Source: Leptospira weilii serovar Ranarum str. ICFT (GTDB lineage: Bacteria; Spirochaetota; Leptospiria; Leptospirales; Leptospiraceae). From it: 40,617 nt of DNA. A model generated the notes under the pieces. It made no database searches and was not told the DNA's origin. It saw nothing but the letters and a program-made list of their open reading frames with translations. The position numbers were made by a program, and so were the translations under genes. How positions within the stretch are numbered: the stretch's first letter is position 1; every line of letters begins with the position of its first letter. The DNA is taken from assembly GCF_000332415.1 (NCBI RefSeq), contig NZ_AOHC02000059.1, positions 1-40,617 of the forward strand, read 5' to 3'. This document shows, piece by piece, positions 21,198 to 39,989 of this stretch.

Positions 21198-21369
21198 CAG
21201 CCCACCTCCTCCACCCAACCAGGGTGGGGAAGTTGTTTTATCGCAGAGGATGTCGGAACTACGACCTATTTCAGCGAGGTTGGGTCCGGGGAACGTACGA
21301 TAAAATCCCCCGGAGAGGGGGTAGCAAAAGACGCGGAATGCGGCTTTTGCGAGGGGGAGACTTCCCCCT
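21191..21369. repeat. Cluster of hairpins between fliR and flhB
   Basis: Four inverted repeats in about 180 bases: CTTCCCACC near 21191 with GGTGGGGAAG near 21224-21233 (one mismatch); CCCCC (21307-21311) with GGGGG (21317-21321); GCAAAAG (21324-21330) with CTTTTGC (21344-21350); AGGGGGA (21352-21358) with TCCCCCT (21363-21369). The purine side near 21191-21215 supplies the AGGAGG proposed as the flhB ribosome site. It looks like a REP/BIME-like insertion. Confidence 0.75.
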
Positions 21370-21409
21370 TTGGACGCGCCTTCCGAGAATTCTTCTTTCA
21401 ACCTCCCTT

Positions 21410-22455
<1,046 letters not shown>

Positions 22456-22459
<4 letters not shown>

Positions 22460-23262
22460 TTATAACTCCTAACGAGTTCGTATACGATCAGGTTCCATCC
22501 GTCCACAAGAACGAACAGGATCAACTTAAACGGAAGACTGACCATCACGGGCGGCAACATCATAAGACCCATGGAAAGAAGAGCGGATGCGACAACGAGA
22601 TCGATTACGATAAACGGAATGAAGATGATGATCCCGATCCAAAAAGCCTTTTTGATTTCGCTTAACATAAACGCGGGAATCAAAACGTAGGAAGGAACGT
22701 CGTCGAAAGATTCCACCTTTTCAACCTTTCCGATTTTTAAAAATAATGCGACATCCTTGGCGCCCGAGGTTCCGATCTGACGCATCATAAATTCTCGAAT
22801 GGGAACCATTCCTTTTTCAAAAAAAGCGTTCGTATCGATTTTACCTTCGAGATACGGAGTGAGCGCCCGTTCGTTCACGACATTCAAAGTAGGAGCCATG
22901 ATAAAGAAGGTCATAAAAAGCGCGAGCCCCATCATCACCTGGTTAGGCGGAAGGTTCTGGATCGAAAGCGCCCTTCTCACAAAATCCAAAACGATCACGA
23001 TCTTCGTAAAAGAAGTCAGGGACATTACGATCGCGGGCGCTAAAGAAAGAATCGTAACCAGAAACAAAACCATCAGAGAAAGACTCGTTTCCCTCGGACC
23101 CTTTGCCTCGTTTACATTGAAGTTCAAATTCGGAATCGGAATCCGAGTTCCCGAAGACTGGGCCTCCAAGGTGAAAAAAGAAGAACCCAGGAACAAACTC
23201 GCCGCGAGTAAGAAGTTCCAGGTTATGTTCTTGATAAACTTTTTATGTCTCATTTTCGCCAA
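22456..23262 (-). CDS. fliP: Flagellar export gate protein FliP
   Basis: 268 residues. A cleavable-type signal peptide (about 1-35, [18 protein letters not shown]) is followed by the FliP family core: the first signature [20 protein letters not shown], the periplasmic stretch with [17 protein letters not shown], and the second signature [17 protein letters not shown]. Five FliP copies form the base of the export gate. It begins 35 bases after fliO. Confidence 0.96.
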
Positions 23263-23297
23263 AAGGAATTTTCCCTCAATCTCCGATTTATCCCGTG

Positions 23298-25226
<1,929 letters not shown>

Positions 25227-25378
25227 GTTTTTGTCACCTCCTTTTTTTCTTCCCAACCTGATTCCACCCAATTTTCGAGTTAAAACAACCTTTTTTCTGT
25301 GAGATCTCCTCTGATCTTTGAGCTTGTCGGGAAAACGTAAAAAAGACTAGGAACTCATATTACGACTCTTCCGCCTTC

Positions 25379-25708
25379 TTAAAGAGCCAGCTCCCCTCCC
25401 AAACCATCCGCGAGCATCCGAAGAGAATCGTATGAATAAATCCCGGTCTGATGATTGTCGCTCCAAACCGGTTGGATCGCGTATCTTCCTACTTTGTTGA
25501 CGGAATAGAGTCGAATCGACTGGATGTTTCCGGTTGTAGTTCCGACCTTTCCTCCGTGTCCGCCCTTACAAACCACACAAGGACAACGTTTTCTCAGATC
25601 CAAGGTTTCAAAAACCGAAGTGACTCCGTCTTTCCAAGTGATCTTCAGTTGGTTCTCGTCGAAATCAATCTGCTCCGGCGTGGTTGCTTTTAAACTGAGT
25701 TGTGTCAT
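25379..25708 (-). CDS. DUF971 protein (gamma-butyrobetaine hydroxylase N-terminal-like)
   Basis: 109 residues covering the whole DUF971 domain: an early beta strand ([13 protein letters not shown]), the zinc-type Cys cluster [13 protein letters not shown], and the C-terminal [24 protein letters not shown]. Members of this family occur alone or with iron-sulfur and Mrp/ApbC proteins. There is no Shine-Dalgarno before the ATG; the base run is mostly A. It is on the same strand as the flagellar operon but 199 bases upstream of fliY. A damaged copy of its 5' end lies just outside it (25736-25792). Confidence 0.85.
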   Translation of the reverse strand: MTQLSLKATTPEQIDFDENQLKITWKDGVTSVFETLDLRKRCPCVVCKGGHGGKVGTTTGNIQSIRLYSVNKVGRYAIQPVWSDNHQTGIYSYDSLRMLADGLGGELAL

Positions 25709-25788
25709 TTTTTTTCACAATCATCCTTCAATATCGAAATCGATCGATCCGGAGTAGTCGCTTTTAAACTGAGTTGTGGTATTCTTTT

Positions 25789-25792
<4 letters not shown>
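25661..25792. repeat. Imperfect tandem duplication of the DUF971 gene start
   Basis: 25661-25718 and 25736-25792 are diverged copies (GAAATC ... CTTTTAAACTGAGTTGTG ... CTTTTTTTTCAC-like ends, aligned by eye with about ten differences and one gap). The inner copy holds the first codons of the DUF971 gene ([16 protein letters not shown]). The outer copy reads [11 protein letters not shown] in the same way, but its start codon is ATA and the frame then shifts. Confidence 0.85.
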
Positions 25793-28020
<2,228 letters not shown>

Positions 28021-28084
28021 GGCCCTACCCGATAGGAAAGAAAATCCGCTTTTTATGGAAGTCCTTGCTAGAAATCCTGTTATT

Positions 28085-28957
<873 letters not shown>

Positions 28958-29088
28958 ATTCTTTTTTTTGAATATATATTTTTTATAATACGTTTGGAAA
29001 AAAATTTCACGTTATCGATCTCTACAAAACGGGTGTCTTTAATTTTTTTCGCAGAAACACGACTCCCACGTTATGATTTCTTCGATGT

Positions 29089-30285
29089 TCAGAGAAAAAA
29101 CAATACCCAGGAAAGAATCGCTCCTCCGATCAAAAGAAAACCGATCCGGGATCTTCTTAAGGGACTTCCGTCCAAGACGAATCCCGTATGTCTGAATCCG
29201 TAAAAGACGTATACGACCGCGGGTAGAATTTTCCAAAGAACCAAGTTTCCGGATTTAAAATATTTCAGTAATAGAAGGGAAAAAACGGTCCAGAGAAAAA
29301 ATTCCAGAACTCCTAAAACGGTCCTTTGTTTGGATACGACCGGATCGAATTTCGTATATCGGTTTCGATCTATTTCTTGCGGGAGAACGGAAGGCCCGAG
29401 ACTCGCGGGTCTCCATCCGGGTGGTTTGAGAAAAATAAGAACTTTCTCCTTGAGACTTTTCGTTTTTTGCACCAAAGAAAGAATCTCTTCGTAAACGTGA
29501 AAGTTCGTATAAACCGGATCGAACGTCGTCACCGGTTTTGTAAGTCCGTAAATCGGTTCCTCTTCCTCTCTTGCAAAGGACCCGAAAATCCGATCCCAAA
29601 AAATCAAAATTCCCCCGTGATTCTTATCGATGTATTTTGGATCTCTTCCGTGATGTACTCGGTGATGCGCCGGTGTGACTAAAATTTCTTCCAAAAATCC
29701 GAGCTTTCCGATCAGTCTTGTATGGACCCAAAATTGGTAGATTTTTAAAACTCCGTGAGCCAATAAAAACGCCTGCCAGGGAACTCCGCAAAATGCGATC
29801 GAAAGATTAAACATATATTCGAAAATTCTCTGAACGCTCGATTGTCGCAAAGCGACGGAAAGATTGAATTCTTCGCTGGAATGGTGCGTAACGTGACAAG
29901 CCCAGAGAAAATTGATTTCATGGGTCGCCCTATGAAACCAATAATAAACGAAGTCGACAGCCAGAAATACGAAAATCCATCCCGTCCAATTCTTAAAATG
30001 CCAATACGCCCCGAGGTGATCGTACGAAACCAACGGCCCGAGCGGAATTTCGGGAACCCCGAATAAGGTTTGCAAAGAACAGTATATTCTAAACTTCTCA
30101 TATACCCAAAGGGAAACGATCGTCACAAGAATTCCGTTCAAAGAGAATAAGATTCCCGTGCTTAAATCGGCGACCGTATCGTTCCAACGATATACTTTTT
30201 TTCCTACGATTTTGGAATAAAAAAACTCAAGTGCGATCAAAATCAGAAAAAAAGGTACCGCTAAGTCTAGGATGGATCCTTGCAT
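29089..30285 (-). CDS. Sterol desaturase/fatty acid hydroxylase family enzyme
   Basis: 398 residues. Several transmembrane helices surround the di-iron histidine boxes HRATH, HVTHHS and (further on) HHRVHHGRD, near residues 115-225. These are the diagnostic HxxxH, HxxHH and HHxxxHH sets of the superfamily. The C-terminal third (about 300-398) has four more hydrophobic helices not needed for the core. The substrate (sterol-like lipid, fatty acid or alkylglycerol-type ether lipid) cannot be told. It starts six bases after the SDR gene, so they probably act in one lipid pathway. No clear Shine-Dalgarno. Confidence 0.9.
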   Translation of the reverse strand: MQGSILDLAVPFFLILIALEFFYSKIVGKKVYRWNDTVADLSTGILFSLNGILVTIVSLWVYEKFRIYCSLQTLFGVPEIPLGPLVSYDHLGAYWHFKNWTGWIFVFLAVDFVYYWFHRATHEINFLWACHVTHHSSEEFNLSVALRQSSVQRIFEYMFNLSIAFCGVPWQAFLLAHGVLKIYQFWVHTRLIGKLGFLEEILVTPAHHRVHHGRDPKYIDKNHGGILIFWDRIFGSFAREEEEPIYGLTKPVTTFDPVYTNFHVYEEILSLVQKTKSLKEKVLIFLKPPGWRPASLGPSVLPQEIDRNRYTKFDPVVSKQRTVLGVLEFFLWTVFSLLLLKYFKSGNLVLWKILPAVVYVFYGFRHTGFVLDGSPLRRSRIGFLLIGGAILSWVLFFL

Positions 30286-30291
30286 TTTGTT

Positions 30292-31077
<786 letters not shown>

Positions 31078-31462
31078 TTCCAGTTTCCTTTTGCGGTCGA
31101 AATTAATCGCGGGAAAAAAGAGAGAAAGACTTTTTTTATAGACTGAGGCTTCGAGGCTTCGAGGCGTTAGGGGTTAGGGGGTTAGATGTTAGGAGTGACC
31201 TTGCCTAATAAAGGAATCAGACTTTAACAAAGCATGATTTTCTTCTTCTGTAAATGATTCTGAACTCTGATTTCTGAAATCTATTTACTAGGCTTCGAGG
31301 GTTTAGAGTTCAGTTATATTTTTCTAATAGAGCATTGGACTTTGACAAAGTACAATCTCCCTCGCCGATCGATTGATTTTTAAGAATCCATTTTCCGGAT
31401 AAGAACATCTCCGATCCTAAAAAAAAACTTTTCCAAAAAAACCCAATCTACAATATCCCCCC
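31078..31462. repeat. Repeat-bearing intergenic region upstream of the GST gene
   Basis: Two imperfect units, about 145 bases apart, share GGCTTCGAGG (31148 and 31291) and then, further on, a CTAATA... ACTTTAACAAAGCA / CTAATA... ACTTTGACAAAGTA block (about 31205-31240 and 31324-31357). The first copy also has a stutter, GGCTTCGAGGCTTCGAGG followed by TTAGGGGTTAGGGGGTTAG. No gene was found on either strand. Confidence 0.6.
31449..31454 (+). promoter_or_regulatory. Candidate -10 element for a leaderless GST transcript
   Basis: TACAAT ends eight bases before the GST start codon, and no Shine-Dalgarno is present (bases before ATG are CCCCCC). No matching -35 hexamer at the right spacing was seen. 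Weak. Confidence 0.3.
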
Positions 31463-32128
31463 ATGATCAAACTTCACGGTGCAAGCGTCAGCAACTTCGT
31501 AAACAAAGTAAAGCTGGGGATTTTGGAAAAAGGATTGGAATACGAACAACTTCGAATCTCCCCTTCTCAAGACGAAGAATTTTTAAAAATCAGTCCGATG
31601 GGAAAAATTCCGGTTTTGGAACTGGACGGAAAATTCATATTCGAGTCCGGAGCTATTTTAGAATTTTTAGATACGATTTTTCCGCAAGCCCCCAAACTCA
31701 TCCCCGCAGATCCCTGGGAAGCGGCCAGAGTCAGGGAAATCACGACGATGATCGAAACGTATTTGGAAATTCCGGCGAGAAAAATTCTCCTTCCCGCCAC
31801 AAAAGGAAAGGAAGTTTCTCCCGAGCTGATCGAAGAAGTTCATCCGATTTTAGTAAAGGGAGTAAGGGCTCTTCAAAGAACGGTTCGATTTTCTCCTTAC
31901 ATTGCCGGAGACGTTTTTACGATGGCGGATTGTTCCGGTTTTGCCCACCTAACAGTGATCGACGAAGAACTGCGGCCCTTTTATCCGGACAACCATCCGT
32001 TGGATCTGTTGAAAGGTTGGAAGGAATACTTTGAATTTATGAAAACCAAACAAGGTCCCGCGCTCGTGGAAAAAGAAAAACAAACTCTCAGGAAGATTCT
32101 CGCAAGAGCCAAAGTAAAAATCCAATGA
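31463..32128 (+). CDS. Glutathione S-transferase family protein
   Basis: 221 residues. The N-terminal thioredoxin-like domain begins [20 protein letters not shown], with Ser in the usual catalytic position, and contains the cis-Pro and [10 protein letters not shown] glutathione-binding turn near residues 63-73. The C-terminal helical domain contains the N-capping [14 protein letters not shown]. It may detoxify electrophiles, but the substrate is unknown. It has no ribosome site upstream. Confidence 0.88.
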   Translation: MIKLHGASVSNFVNKVKLGILEKGLEYEQLRISPSQDEEFLKISPMGKIPVLELDGKFIFESGAILEFLDTIFPQAPKLIPADPWEAARVREITTMIETYLEIPARKILLPATKGKEVSPELIEEVHPILVKGVRALQRTVRFSPYIAGDVFTMADCSGFAHLTVIDEELRPFYPDNHPLDLLKGWKEYFEFMKTKQGPALVEKEKQTLRKILARAKVKIQ

Positions 32129-32164
32129 ACGTCGGAAATTCTTATCGATGATTTTAAAATTGAT

Positions 32165-32193
32165 TTGACTCTTCCCGGTACGGAAAATAGTCT
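32165..32193 (+). promoter_or_regulatory. Weak promoter candidate before the 78-residue gene
   Basis: TTGACT at 32165-32170 is a good -35; TAGTCT at 32188-32193, 17 bases downstream, is a poor -10. The predicted start would fall within a few bases of the ATG at 32206. Confidence 0.3.
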
Positions 32194-32205
32194 GCTCTGG
32201 TCTTT

Positions 32206-32442
32206 ATGGAACCGGAAAAAGTAATTTCTATCCCGATCCGGGAACTTCCGCATCTCAAAGTTCTCTTGGCAGGTTGGTATAATTTTCTAAAGGAAAACTA
32301 CGATCAAAAAAAGATCGACCAGAACGAGTTCAAAGACGCACTTCGAAGCAACGTAGTTTATAACATTGATCATGACCAAATAGAAGTGCTACTCGCCGGA
32401 AAGGAATCCCTGCTCCAAAATTTCAGAAAAAGTCTTTCCTAA
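32206..32442 (+). CDS. Small conserved-looking soluble protein
   Basis: 78 residues, no signal or membrane segment. The sequence reads as helix-strand-helix (LPHLKVLLAGWYNFLKENYD, DQNEFKDALRSNVVYNI, DQIEVLLAGKESLLQNF) with a repeated LLAG. No family recognised. It is tail to tail with the M3 peptidase gene, with only three bases between the stops. No Shine-Dalgarno is visible. Confidence 0.65.
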   Translation: MEPEKVISIPIRELPHLKVLLAGWYNFLKENYDQKKIDQNEFKDALRSNVVYNIDHDQIEVLLAGKESLLQNFRKSLS

Positions 32443-32445
32443 CTT

Positions 32446-34401
<1,956 letters not shown>

Positions 34402-34534
34402 TTCTCCGCCAATTTCCTTCTTCCCATCGAAACTTCATCCACTTTTTAGAAGTTTAAAATCCGAATCGACTAATCGATTCCGACTTTTTAAGCGTTTAAA
34501 AAATCGAAGGACTGTTTCGAATCCCGTTTCCTGT

Positions 34535-34562
34535 TTGACTCCGTTGTGTTAAATTTTATAAC
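34535..34562 (+). promoter_or_regulatory. Strong sigma-70-type promoter for the lipoprotein gene
   Basis: TTGACT at 34535-34540 and TATAAC at 34557-34562, 16 bases apart. The ATG lies nine bases after the -10, so the transcript should be leaderless or nearly so. The palindrome GTGTTA (34546-34551) with TAACAC (34559-34564) overlaps the -10 and could be an operator. Confidence 0.65.
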
Positions 34563-34570
34563 ACGAATTT

Positions 34571-35182
34571 ATGTTTGCCTCTCCTCTTTTGCGATTCGGA
34601 TTTTTCATTTTTCTTTCCGTAGGATGTTCACAAACAAAAAATCAACTTCCCGTTTTTTCTCAAAATTTGGAATGTTCGCAGGAAGAACTTCCTCTTTTTA
34701 TCCAACCGACCCGCGACATCGAAGACGGAAACCGATTGGAAATCATCTATTGCAATCGAAGGGAAACCCCTTCCGGAAAAAAAATCGAACTGAGTCTCGT
34801 CTTTCAAGACGAACGACATCCTTCCTTTTGGAAGGACGGAATTTATAGAATCTATAGGGGTTTTCAATACGGCAGACATAAAGACATTGAAAGTATTCGT
34901 CTTCATTTTTCAAAAACCGGAGAATTGTCGACGGTGCATCTCAAGAACGTTTATTCCGGCGAACAGAGATTTGCCGAAGATCCTGTGCGTCATTTTGATT
35001 CCGTTTTGAAATCGGAACAACTGATGAAGGAAGATCGAAAGCCGGTTCTGTTTATCAATACCTGGAATCATATGTTTTCTGAAAAAGATCTGAACCCGGA
35101 ACTCTCCAAAAAAAAATTAGACTCGGTCGAACTCCGCACCGGAAGCAGAGACGACTTGGACGCGTTCTATTCCGGCAAATAA
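34571..35182 (+). CDS. Putative lipoprotein
   Basis: 203 residues. The N-terminus has a hydrophobic signal ([10 protein letters not shown]) ending at the lipobox-like LSVGC, so Cys19 is the probable lipidated residue. The mature domain is soluble, with many aromatic strands ([20 protein letters not shown]) and a charged C-terminus, and has no recognised family. A weak hairpin (CGAAAG/CTTTCG, 35193-35208) follows. It has its own promoter. Confidence 0.7.
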   Translation: MFASPLLRFGFFIFLSVGCSQTKNQLPVFSQNLECSQEELPLFIQPTRDIEDGNRLEIIYCNRRETPSGKKIELSLVFQDERHPSFWKDGIYRIYRGFQYGRHKDIESIRLHFSKTGELSTVHLKNVYSGEQRFAEDPVRHFDSVLKSEQLMKEDRKPVLFINTWNHMFSEKDLNPELSKKKLDSVELRTGSRDDLDAFYSGK

Positions 35183-35243
35183 AACACTTTTCCGAAAGAT
35201 CACTTTCGCGAGACTGGAAAAAACCGAAAACACGAAGAGGCCC

Positions 35244-36424
<1,181 letters not shown>

Positions 36425-36433
36425 TGTTTCGAT

Positions 36434-36467
36434 CGTTCTCGATTTTAGGCTATAAAAATCGAGAACG
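36434..36467. terminator. Perfect 13-bp hairpin after the MaoC gene
   Basis: CGTTCTCGATTTT (36434-36446) pairs with AAAATCGAGAACG (36455-36467) over an eight-base loop, 10 bases after the stop codon. No T-run follows, so it may be a 3'-end stabiliser or a partial terminator working with the next one. Confidence 0.5.
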
Positions 36468-36515
36468 AAATTTCCGCCGCGATCCTTTTCCGGAGATTGT
36501 GTCGCTCTCATCGAA

Positions 36516-36540
36516 AGCCCCGTCTAAGACGGAGCTTTTT
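36516..36540 (+). terminator. Rho-independent terminator candidate
   Basis: AGCCCCGT and ACGGAGCT pair (one mismatch) around CTAAG, followed by five Ts at 36536-36540. It is the probable end of the MaoC transcript. Confidence 0.5.
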
Positions 36541-36772
36541 CATTTGCAGAATCAAACAAATTAAAATATTAGAATATTCAAATAATATCGTTCGCCAAAC
36601 TAAATCGTAAACGGATCCGTTAAAACGACTAAGAAATTTAGAGCTTGTCCCAAAACTTAAAACAATCGCAGAGATTTGCGGCCATTTCGATAAAATCGGA
36701 CGGTTGGCGGACAAACTCTTAAATCGACGTCGGGATTCTTTGTAACATTTCAAAAATGAGGATTCCGATTGG
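36541..36772. other. Non-coding stretch between two facing terminators
   Basis: AT-rich, 230 bases, no supported gene. A minus-strand open frame covering it (81 codons from 36753) has no ribosome site and no known product. A stretch at about 36640-36660 (GAGCTTGTCCCAAAAC) resembles a phrase I associate with Leptospira intergenic DNA, but I cannot verify this here. Confidence 0.4.
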
Positions 36773-36796
36773 AAAAACCGATCGTCAAGACGACGG
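36773..36796 (-). terminator. Terminator candidate for the tetR gene
   Basis: On the minus strand, CCGTCGTC pairs with GACGATCGG (one bulge) over a two-base loop-like centre and is followed by five Ts. It lies eight bases after the tetR stop codon. Confidence 0.5.
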
Positions 36797-36803
36797 CGCG
36801 AAT

Positions 36804-37403
36804 CTACTTCCTCTTCCCGCCCAAAACTTCCACCATCTCCGTTTTGAGTTCTTGAAAGTATTCTTGTTTCCCAGTAATCCGAAAAAGTTGAGAACTCCCT
36901 TGAAAAAGTTTCAGAATTTTTTTGGCTGCGGAGAGAGAATTCAGAGCGGAATCCAGATGTCCTTTTTTCTTTTCGGATTCGAAATAAGATTCAAAAACTT
37001 GAATCCAGTTATGTAGAATTTTTTCGGCCACGAGTTCGAATTCTTCGTGTTTTTCCTCCACGCTGTTTAAAAAACGAGCGATCGGGCAACCGATAAACTT
37101 GCCGCTTTTCACTTGTTTTAACAAAAGCGAATTCCAAGTATGAATGAATTCTTCCCAAGATTTGGAACGTTCCATCATCCTTTGCAAACCGTTTTCAAAA
37201 TCCTCCCCTTGCAATTTTAAGTATTCCAGAGCGATTTCTTCCTTGGATTGAAAGTAACGATAAAAGCTGGCCTTATGAGTTCCGGAATCGGCAATCAACT
37301 GATTTGTGGAAGTACCGGAATATCCCCTATGATAAAAAAGATCCAATGCGGAAGTCATCAGGCGATCGTACGGATTGTTTTGTTTGTCGAAATTTTGGGC
37401 CAT
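36804..37403 (-). CDS. TetR-family transcriptional repressor
   Basis: 199 residues. The N-terminal helix-turn-helix (DRLMTSALDLFYHRGYSGT, then LIADSGTHKASFYRYFQSKEE) matches TetR proteins. The ligand domain contains GCPIA near residue 103, as in LmrA/YxaF- and NemR-like regulators that respond to small electrophiles or drugs. It is divergent from the crotonase gene across 119 bases holding two palindromes, so it probably represses itself and that gene. The ligand is unknown. A terminator follows it. Confidence 0.9.
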   Translation of the reverse strand: MAQNFDKQNNPYDRLMTSALDLFYHRGYSGTSTNQLIADSGTHKASFYRYFQSKEEIALEYLKLQGEDFENGLQRMMERSKSWEEFIHTWNSLLLKQVKSGKFIGCPIARFLNSVEEKHEEFELVAEKILHNWIQVFESYFESEKKKGHLDSALNSLSAAKKILKLFQGSSQLFRITGKQEYFQELKTEMVEVLGGKRK

Positions 37404-37457
37404 TCTATAAATCAGAATCCATAAGTCCGAAAAAAGTTCAACAATAACTAAAAAATG

Positions 37458-37508
37458 ATAGACTTAATAGTCTATTTTAATCTATCAAGAATAGACCAAA
37501 TAGTCCAC
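37458..37508. promoter_or_regulatory. Twin TetR operators between tetR and the crotonase gene
   Basis: ATAGACTTAATAGTCTAT (37458-37475) has perfect seven-base arms. ATAGACCAAATAGTCCAC (37491-37508) is a variant sharing ATAGAC..AATAGTC. They are spaced 33 bases apart, about three helical turns, placing both on one DNA face. The TAGACC-like half-site matches the type reported for NemR/LmrA-like repressors. Confidence 0.7.
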
Positions 37509-37522
37509 AAAGGAAGTCACGT

Positions 37523-38305
37523 ATGTCGGAACTCATTCTCACCCGGAAAAATGGACACGTTTTACATATCATTTTCAATCGTCCCGAGGAAAGAAACGCA
37601 TTCAACGTCGATATGCTTTTCGCTTTGAGCCGCGCGTACGATCAGATGGAATCGGATCCGGAAGTCAGAGTCGGTCTCGTCTACGCAAACGGAAAACATT
37701 TCACCCTCGGTCTGGATCTCAAAAACGTCGCCGAATTTTTAAGAAAGGAGAGAAGATTCCCACTTCCTCCGGAAAGCGTAAATCCCTGGGGGACTACGGG
37801 CCGGATTAGAAGCAAACCGGTCGTCGTCGCGGCTCACGGAATGTGTATTACGCTTGGAATCGAACTTATGCTCGCGAGCGACATTCGAATCGCCGCCAAA
37901 CGCACGTTATTCGGGCAAGTGGAAGTACAAAGGGGGATCTTCCCTTTCGGCGGAGGAACGATGCGTTGGCCCGCGCAATGCGGTTGGGGAAACGCCATGA
38001 AATACATTCTCACGGGAGAACCTTTCGAGGCCGACGAAGCGTTTCGTATCGGTCTCGTTCAGGAAGTTGTGGAAAAGAGCGAGCTGATTGAAAGAGGGAT
38101 CTGGTTCGCCGAAAAAATCGCGGCTCAGGCTCCGCTCGGCGTTTACGCGACACTGAAGTCCGCTTTGGATTCCATTCGGTTCGGAGAATCCCAAGCCGCA
38201 GAAAACTTATTTCCGCAAATTTTGACTCTGATGGATTCGGAAGACGCAGAAGAAGGACTCGCTTCCTTTGTGGAAAAAAGGCAAGCCGTATTTAAAGGAA
38301 AATGA
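37523..38305 (+). CDS. Enoyl-CoA hydratase/isomerase (crotonase) family protein
   Basis: 260 residues, a normal crotonase length. The CoA-binding and oxyanion-hole parts are visible: NRPEERNAFNVDMLFAL, HFTLGLDLKNVAEF, and GMCITLGIELMLASDIRIAA, then FGQVEVQRGIFPFGGGTMRW. It probably hydrates or isomerises an enoyl-CoA. It has AAGGAAG seven bases before its ATG and lies next to the twin TetR operators. The downstream alcohol dehydrogenase lies 235 bases away and may be separate. Confidence 0.88.
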   Translation: MSELILTRKNGHVLHIIFNRPEERNAFNVDMLFALSRAYDQMESDPEVRVGLVYANGKHFTLGLDLKNVAEFLRKERRFPLPPESVNPWGTTGRIRSKPVVVAAHGMCITLGIELMLASDIRIAAKRTLFGQVEVQRGIFPFGGGTMRWPAQCGWGNAMKYILTGEPFEADEAFRIGLVQEVVEKSELIERGIWFAEKIAAQAPLGVYATLKSALDSIRFGESQAAENLFPQILTLMDSEDAEEGLASFVEKRQAVFKGK

Positions 38306-38540
38306 ATATTCTAATATTAGAAAACACTAATTCGACATCATTTTATTCTCCGAAAATAAACGGGGCGATTGGTTTTCATTTTAGACAAAATGGCCCGCGT
38401 TTTGCGTTTACCACAAAACAAAAACCGACAGAAGGAACTTGCGTACAAAAAAAGTATTATGTAGGTATGAATGTCCGCAAAAAATCAAAAGAATATTCAA
38501 TAAATAGATTTTATTCCTAAATTACAAACCAAGGCGAACT

Positions 38541-39569
38541 ATGAAACGAATCGTATTCAAAAAAAGGAATGTTTTAGAATGGGAAAACGTCCCTGAACCG
38601 TCCATCGAAGGCAAAAATCAGGCCGTCGTAAAACCCATTGCCGTTTCCCGTTGCGACCTGGATCTTGCCATCGTCAAAGGTTACACGCCTTTTCGTCCCG
38701 GATTTCCGATCGGCCACGAGTTCGTCGGAGTGATCGAAGAAACGAGTCCTGAAATCGCAAACGAATTTCCGCAAGGTTCCAAGGTAATCATTCCCTTTCA
38801 GATTTCCTGCGGCCTCTGTCCCGATTGCAGGGAAGGTCATTCCAAAGCCTGCACTACGACTCCTTACGGCCACTACGGGATGGGACCCTCCGCAAAAGAA
38901 TTTGGCGGCGCCTTATCCGAAAAAATCCGGATTCCATTCGCCAAACAGATGTTAATTCCTATGCCTTCGGAGATGGACGCGATCGCTCTCGCTGCAATCA
39001 GCGATAATATCGTGGAGGCTTGGAAACTGATCGGACAGTGGCTTGAAAAAAAACCGAATTCTCCGGTGATGATCCTGGGTGGATTGGCTTCGAGTATCGG
39101 TCTTTATTCCGCTTCTCTCGCGGTCGGAATGGGCGCATCCGAAGTTTTGTATTTGGATAATGATTCGGAAAGACTGAAAATCGCGGAGAATCTGGGAGCG
39201 ACAGCGGTTTCTTATACCACTCTCCCCAAGGTATGGAATAAAAAATTTCCTTTGATCGCGGACTGTCACGGACTGAAAGAAGGAATGGATTTTTCTTTAA
39301 AGTCCCTTTCCACGGAAGGAATCTACGGCACCGCTTCCATTTTTTGGTCAAATAAATTAGAAATTCCTTATTTAGAATTATATAATACCGGGGCTACCTT
39401 GAAAATCGGCCGGGTCGATTCGAGGGAACACATTCCTATGATTTTAAATAAGATCGCTGAGAAAAAAATTGAACCGGAGAAGATCGTAACCAAAATCTGT
39501 TCCTTTGAAGAAGCGAAAGATGTTTGGTTCGAACCTGCGATCAAATTGGTCGTCAAGATGGACCTTTAA
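38541..39569 (+). CDS. Zinc-dependent alcohol dehydrogenase (MDR family)
   Basis: 342 residues. Catalytic zinc ligands are Cys in VSRCDLD and the GHEFVG His; the structural zinc site is complete, CGLCPDCREGHSKAC (four Cys). The cofactor-binding turn GGLASSIGLY replaces the usual GxGxxG. It oxidises an alcohol or reduces an aldehyde with NAD(P); the substrate is unknown. A Shine-Dalgarno is weak (AAGGCG). The preceding 235 bases hold an unlikely 72-codon frame and no other gene. Confidence 0.9.
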   Translation: MKRIVFKKRNVLEWENVPEPSIEGKNQAVVKPIAVSRCDLDLAIVKGYTPFRPGFPIGHEFVGVIEETSPEIANEFPQGSKVIIPFQISCGLCPDCREGHSKACTTTPYGHYGMGPSAKEFGGALSEKIRIPFAKQMLIPMPSEMDAIALAAISDNIVEAWKLIGQWLEKKPNSPVMILGGLASSIGLYSASLAVGMGASEVLYLDNDSERLKIAENLGATAVSYTTLPKVWNKKFPLIADCHGLKEGMDFSLKSLSTEGIYGTASIFWSNKLEIPYLELYNTGATLKIGRVDSREHIPMILNKIAEKKIEPEKIVTKICSFEEAKDVWFEPAIKLVVKMDL

Positions 39570-39573
39570 ACTT

Positions 39574-39597
39574 CGAATCGATTTTGAAAGCGATTCG
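39574..39597. terminator. Hairpin after the alcohol dehydrogenase
   Basis: CGAATCG (39574-39580) pairs with CGATTCG (39591-39597) across a ten-base loop, five bases after the stop. No T-run follows; terminator role is uncertain. Confidence 0.35.
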
Positions 39598-39659
39598 GTC
39601 CCTTGCGTATTTCGTTATTTTAACGTGAGTTCGGTATAACCTATGCGAAAGCGATTCTA

Positions 39660-39850
39660 TGTTGCGACCAATCGAACGACCCATAGGGAGTAACGCGACC
39701 CATAGGGAGTCGTTGCATGAGTTTCTTCAGAGCGACCTATCAAACGACCCAGGTAACTAAAGTGGCACTGCTCCCTAAGGGTCGCAGCACCAGGGAGTGA
39801 GATTGAGTTTAGGGAGAAATATAAGGTAACAGAATCTGTGGGGAACTCCC
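39660..39850. repeat. Cluster of CGACCCATAGGGAGT repeats
   Basis: Exact direct copies at 39677-39691 and 39696-39710, a degenerate one near 39746 (CGACCCAGG) and an inverted copy at 39771-39784 (CTCCCTAAGGGTCG). A separate GGGGAACTCCCGCG, related to the repeats between fliH and fliI, lies near 39840. No gene lies in the gap 39570-39989; it is repeat DNA upstream of the DUF1564 gene. Confidence 0.75.
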
Positions 39851-39989
39851 GCGTTTTTCTTTTCAGGTTTTTTTTGGGACAAAGGTCTAAAGAACTTTGT
39901 TTGCCGGTTTATGTTAGCTCGTATCTAAAATTTTTCTTTTTTTTCGTAAATCCTATCCGTTGTGACCGGGTTAAAGAACCGCTTCGGGT

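Noticed and set aside
36508..36753. 81-codon minus-strand frame downstream of tetR
   Set aside because: Crosses a terminator-like hairpin, lacks a ribosome site and reads like translated intergenic repeat.
38302..38520. 72-codon frame between the crotonase and alcohol dehydrogenase genes
   Set aside because: Overlaps the crotonase stop, has no ribosome site of its own, and the product has no sensible pattern.
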